DNA of 64,000 bases, taken from NCBI GenBank assembly GCA_012934845.2, contig WNNJ02002386.1, positions 1 through 64,000 on the forward strand, read 5' to 3'. The position numbers were made by a program, and so were the translations under genes. The notes beneath the pieces were generated by a model. That model ran no database searches and was not told the origin of the DNA. It saw only the letters and a program-made list of their open reading frames with translations. Source of the DNA: Pomphorhynchus laevis. Taxonomy: Eukaryota; Acanthocephala; Palaeacanthocephala; Echinorhynchida; Pomphorhynchidae. Positions 62,201 through 64,000 of the stretch are shown piece by piece; the first letter of the stretch is position 1, and each line of letters starts with the position of its first letter.

Positions 62201-62728
62201 ACGTCCACAGATCAGATAACTGAGTCTACGTATTTGATACTATAAATAAATCAAAAATAAAGATAAATAATAAATAATTATATAAAGTTAAAATTTAAAA
62301 TTCTCCCAACAGAAATGATTGTATGATCACAGAAATGATAAGCCTGCTCAAGAAATAAATAGATGAATAATAATATTTTTTATTTTAAGTTTTTATGGGT
62401 GTAAGATGATCGAATATTTAAAATGGGAGTGTTCTTAATTTAATAAAGTTTAAGAATTTATGTTATGATTTCATAAATTATCTAATCACTATCTAACCTG
62501 TTAACAAGTACTCCTGAAAGAGGATTAGTACACATTTGCACAAAAGCTTTTGATGAGAATAGTATTCCGGCACGTGCATTTTGATTCTGCATTCGCATCG
62601 GTCTCTCCTTTAACAGAATATATTCAATTTCGCTGATGTTCGACTTGTATCTGCTGTAATTCGATCTGGTCACATTTTCTTCGATGCGATAAAGTAATTC
62701 AGGTACGATCGCAACTAATAATAAATTA
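53272..62728 (-). CDS. VMAT: Vesicular monoamine transporter, SLC18 family (11-12 exons, N-terminus missing)
   Basis: Proton/monoamine antiporter of synaptic vesicles, a 12-helix membrane protein of the major facilitator superfamily. Eleven exons join in perfect phase without stops. Landmarks in order: end of helix 1 ([13 protein letters not shown]), a luminal loop with three N-glycosylation sequons (NVT, NYS, NIS), helix 2 with the conserved lysine ([15 protein letters not shown]), [105 protein letters not shown] and [10 protein letters not shown]. The two last carry the aspartates matching D400 and D427 of rat VMAT2. GSSCSSVAG and GGLAMGVL favour VMAT over the acetylcholine transporter. The exon for the N-terminus is beyond 64,000 or unrecognised. 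Two introns hold Penelope-like elements. Confidence 0.95.
53341..53471 (-). CDS. VMAT: VMAT exon: helix 12
   Basis: 131 nt. [20 protein letters not shown], then [19 protein letters not shown], ending LEFK. Donor AAG|gtaaac. Confidence 0.92.
54330..54513 (-). CDS. VMAT: VMAT exon: helices 10 and 11 with both aspartates
   Basis: 184 nt. [57 protein letters not shown]. Contains the two membrane aspartates needed for transport. Donor G|gtatat. Confidence 0.94.
54600..55440 (-). mobile_element. Penelope-like element fragment in a VMAT intron
   Basis: In the 2.2-kb intron 54,514-56,692. Minus-strand translation around 55,330-55,150 gives [20 protein letters not shown] and then [11 protein letters not shown], the fingers/palm blocks of Penelope-type RTs. 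54,720-54,610 reads [20 protein letters not shown], a GIY-YIG endonuclease start (C-x2-C...Y-I-G-Q). The order RT then endonuclease is right for these elements. Frames are heavily broken. It shares the strand of VMAT. Confidence 0.68.
56693..56744 (-). CDS. VMAT: VMAT exon: helix 9 (52-nt small exon)
   Basis: Encodes [18 protein letters not shown], matching the GRW...helix 9 stretch of relatives. Acceptor tctgaatag, donor GCT|gtaaaa. Its phases fit both neighbours exactly, which is what identifies so short an exon. Confidence 0.85.
56793..56871 (-). CDS. VMAT: VMAT exon: helix 8, [10 protein letters not shown]
   Basis: 79 nt. [20 protein letters not shown] then AYRLQR. Acceptor atttttcag, donor CG|gtaatg. 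Confidence 0.93.
56957..57052 (-). CDS. VMAT: VMAT exon: helix 7, [10 protein letters not shown]
   Basis: 96 nt. [20 protein letters not shown] and then [11 protein letters not shown]. The intron to the preceding exon is 48 bp. Confidence 0.93.
57101..57205 (-). CDS. VMAT: VMAT exon: central loop, LLKDPHI, helix 7 start
   Basis: 105 nt. [20 protein letters not shown] then [14 protein letters not shown]. Acceptor actaaa-complement ttttag, donor G|gtaaat. Confidence 0.9.
57249..57338 (-). CDS. VMAT: VMAT exon: GPPFGG and helix 6
   Basis: 90 nt. [19 protein letters not shown] then [11 protein letters not shown]. The intron to the preceding exon is 39 bp. Confidence 0.92.
57378..57470 (-). CDS. 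VMAT: VMAT exon: cytoplasmic loop and helix 5 start
   Basis: 93 nt. [19 protein letters not shown] then [11 protein letters not shown]. The acceptor attaag is pyrimidine-poor but phase is exact. Confidence 0.92.
57471..59716. other. VMAT intron, AT-rich, with a diverged ~58-bp duplication
   Basis: Two related segments lie at 59,118-59,176 and 59,435-59,492 (ttggccc...atagccgccaaat...cctgataacattacag compared with a diverged second copy). The rest has nothing recognised. Confidence 0.55.
59717..59800 (-). CDS. VMAT: VMAT exon: helix 3-4, [11 protein letters not shown]
   Basis: 84 nt. Encodes [15 protein letters not shown] and then [12 protein letters not shown], the family's helix-4 signature. 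Separated from the preceding exon by a 52-bp intron. Confidence 0.93.
59853..59911 (-). CDS. VMAT: VMAT exon: NRIGY and helix 3
   Basis: 59 nt; acceptor ttaattttag, donor G|gtaagt. Completes N-R and encodes [19 protein letters not shown]. Confidence 0.9.
59950..61900 (+). mobile_element. Penelope-like element with RT and GIY-YIG endonuclease, antisense in VMAT intron
   Basis: Lies in the intron 59,912-62,497. 59,972-60,226 holds the start of the RT ([28 protein letters not shown]). 60,341-60,523 holds [17 protein letters not shown]. 60,539-61,021 holds [16 protein letters not shown], the active-site [11 protein letters not shown] and [11 protein letters not shown]. 61,177-61,470 holds the GIY-YIG domain ([20 protein letters not shown]). 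This gene order defines Penelope-like elements, which need no LTR integrase. Breaks: frame change near 60,226, stop at 60,521, frame change or stop at 61,019-61,170. The 5' part upstream of the RT is missing. It is the better preserved of the two copies here. Confidence 0.9.
61840..61905 (+). other. Hammerhead-like hairpin in the Penelope-like 3' region
   Basis: At 61,848 CTGAT is followed by GATAGC-AGGA-GCTATC (6-bp perfect stem, 4-nt loop) and then GAAA (61,869-61,872). Penelope-like elements are known to carry hammerhead ribozymes with CUGAUGA-stem-GAAA. The spacing here is not canonical, because the stem takes in the GA that should be single-stranded, and stem I is not evident. It is therefore best read as a decayed or unusual form. 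Confidence 0.35.
62207..62262 (+). repeat. Dispersed motif copy 4
   Basis: Reads cagatcagataactgagtct then acgtatttgata. Like the copy at 19,095 it is followed by an aataataaataattata-type tract and then agttaaaatttaaaa. Confidence 0.58.
62498..62728 (-). CDS. VMAT: VMAT exon: end of helix 1, luminal loop, helix 2
   Basis: 231 nt. Acceptor tttctccaag before T-AAT-TTA. If the upstream exon ends in GA the split codon is the essential helix-1 aspartate (D-N-x-L-L), as in relatives; an upstream extension of the frame would instead give S-N. It encodes the loop with three sequons, then [16 protein letters not shown]. Donor AACAG|gttaga. Confidence 0.88.
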
Positions 62729-63049
62729 CTTGGAGAAATTCTATCAAATAAATAAGTACTTTTTAAAGTGTTTATAGTAAATACATTATTAAATAATGTA
62801 TTTACTATTTATATATTTATATATTTACTAGTAAATGTATTTAATTTATTCACTATTTCCTATTTATTTGTTAAATAAATAGGAAATTTATTATTTTATA
62901 ATAAATAAATAGGAAATATTATTATTTATTTCCTCCAATATTTCGATGGAGCAAGCAATCTGGTCCATTGCTAGAAATATCATATGCGAATTATTTCATT
63001 TAATTGAATTAATTAAATTAAATTTATAAAAGTTTGCTACTGTACTCCA

Positions 63050-63620
63050 CTTTTAACAGAATGTTCTGCAATTAAGAAATTGTTTTCTTTGCAAAAAAAC
63101 CGTCTCTAACAAATATTCCTTGCGTTTACAAACATTTACAAACATTACGCGATTCTGCTATCTTGGCTTTAATCTGTCCTCTAAGTAGAGTTTTAGTAAT
63201 CATTTTGATATAATTGCATGTAATGTTGCTTCTTGTATGAGTACGGTCAATCTCTTACGTTCAACAAACTATCCCACAGCCATGAAATATTTTCAAATGA
63301 TGTTTCTTCCAAGGGTTACGTATGGATTATCGGCTATTTGTCAGGATTTATCTATTCGGAATATTGAGCAAACTGATAGAATAAAATGGAATTTTCTTAA
63401 ATTCTTATTTTGCTTTTCCGCGAGGTTTCGTCTTCGAAATTAGCTTATCTTACTAGAGAGTAGCCCTTGTTTTTAACCTGCAAAAACGTTTCTCCTTAAT
63501 AGAGACAGCGGCATTTTGTTCGCGTGTATCGAATTGGGATTCGAAGCAACTCTTACTGGATAGTGATATCGAATTTACGCCTGCCGTTAAATTCCTGAAC
63601 ATTTGAAAGTTTGGTAGTCT
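63050..63620 (+). mobile_element. LINE C-terminal scrap
   Basis: The frame 63,237-63,443 contains AMKYFQMMFLPRVTYGLSAI, then IEQTDRIKWNFLKFLFCF. This resembles the region after the RT in non-LTR ORF2 proteins (F..LPRVLYG...IE..Q..FLK.L). Sequence to about 63,600 seems to continue in another frame (RVSNWDSKQLLLDS). No RT core is present. Bases 62,729-63,050 and 63,620-64,000 are AT-rich with nothing recognised, apart from a TTTCCTATTTATTT hairpin at 62,857-62,887. Confidence 0.55.
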
Positions 63621-64000
63621 ATAAGATTTTAAGATAATATAATAAGATTGGTAGTCAAAGAAAGCGAGCATGTATAATGAGATTGCCTCTTGACGGTTTT
63701 CATGGAAAGTTTTGCGCAAATAGAATTATGTGCCATACACAAGAATCCGCCTGTTTAGGTAAATACTGTTTATGTATGTGCCAAAAGCTCTCACATGTTC
63801 GAACTCGCATTTATTTAAAAATACTGTCCTTATTGCTTAACGACCTGTGAATTAGCATTATTAATTTGATAGCTGTTTGCCTATTAACGTTGTAGTGTTG
63901 TAACAATGTCTTGATGTCAATCCTCCTTCATCTCCCGTAGCGGCAGAAGGTTATTATTTTAAATAAATTATCTCAGATTAATATTATTACATAATATTAT

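Noticed and set aside
53341-62728. Vesicular acetylcholine transporter instead of VMAT
   Set aside because: The GSSCSSVAG and [17 protein letters not shown] stretches match monoamine transporters; the acetylcholine transporter differs in both.

Overview
This window looks like nuclear DNA of an invertebrate animal. It is very AT-rich, has spliced genes with very small introns (39-61 bp is common) and is crowded with decayed retroelements. Two host genes can be reconstructed exon by exon, both on the minus strand: an SR-protein kinase (SRPK; exons at 923-11,728, C-terminal part beyond base 1) and a vesicular monoamine transporter (VMAT; 53,272-62,728, N-terminal exon beyond the window). A VMAT argues for a bilaterian with monoamine neurons. 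The exact taxon cannot be read from the sequence.

Layout. 1-11.7 kb: the front half of SRPK, with introns holding a transposon-protein fragment (3.4 kb), a strong double palindrome (1.9 kb) and a LINE fragment (7.9-8.9 kb). 11.7-20.9 kb: gene-poor AT-rich DNA with a ~380-bp tandem repeat (15.3-16.5 kb) and two fold-back or MITE-like elements (17.7 and 18.8 kb). 20.9-35.3 kb: retroelement graveyard. Two copies of one LINE family ('family A', I/Jockey-like) lie tail-to-tail (20.95-25.5 kb). A fossil Mag-like Ty3/Gypsy element with unusually short LTRs follows (25.68-29.45 kb), then a second LTR-type fossil (29.8-31.4 kb) and a third family A copy (33.2-35.3 kb). 35.5-39.6 kb: an EN-domain LINE scrap and a long CR1-like LINE that stands out as a GC-rich island. 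40.5-47.6 kb: a tandem array of a ~460-bp unit, interrupted by a retroposed insert with target-site duplication and by a near full-length family A LINE; two units share the same LINE 5' junction. 47.8-53.2 kb: scraps of other LINEs, a 275-bp direct repeat around a CR1 fragment, and a fold-back element. 53.3-62.7 kb: VMAT, whose introns hold two Penelope-like elements, one of them (59.95-61.9 kb) with RT and GIY-YIG domains and a hammerhead-like hairpin in its 3' region. 62.7-64 kb: another LINE scrap.

The two genes appear intact where seen: every splice phase joins in frame. They have no visible functional link. Most of the rest is transposon debris. No tRNA, rRNA, CRISPR array or recognisable promoter was found.
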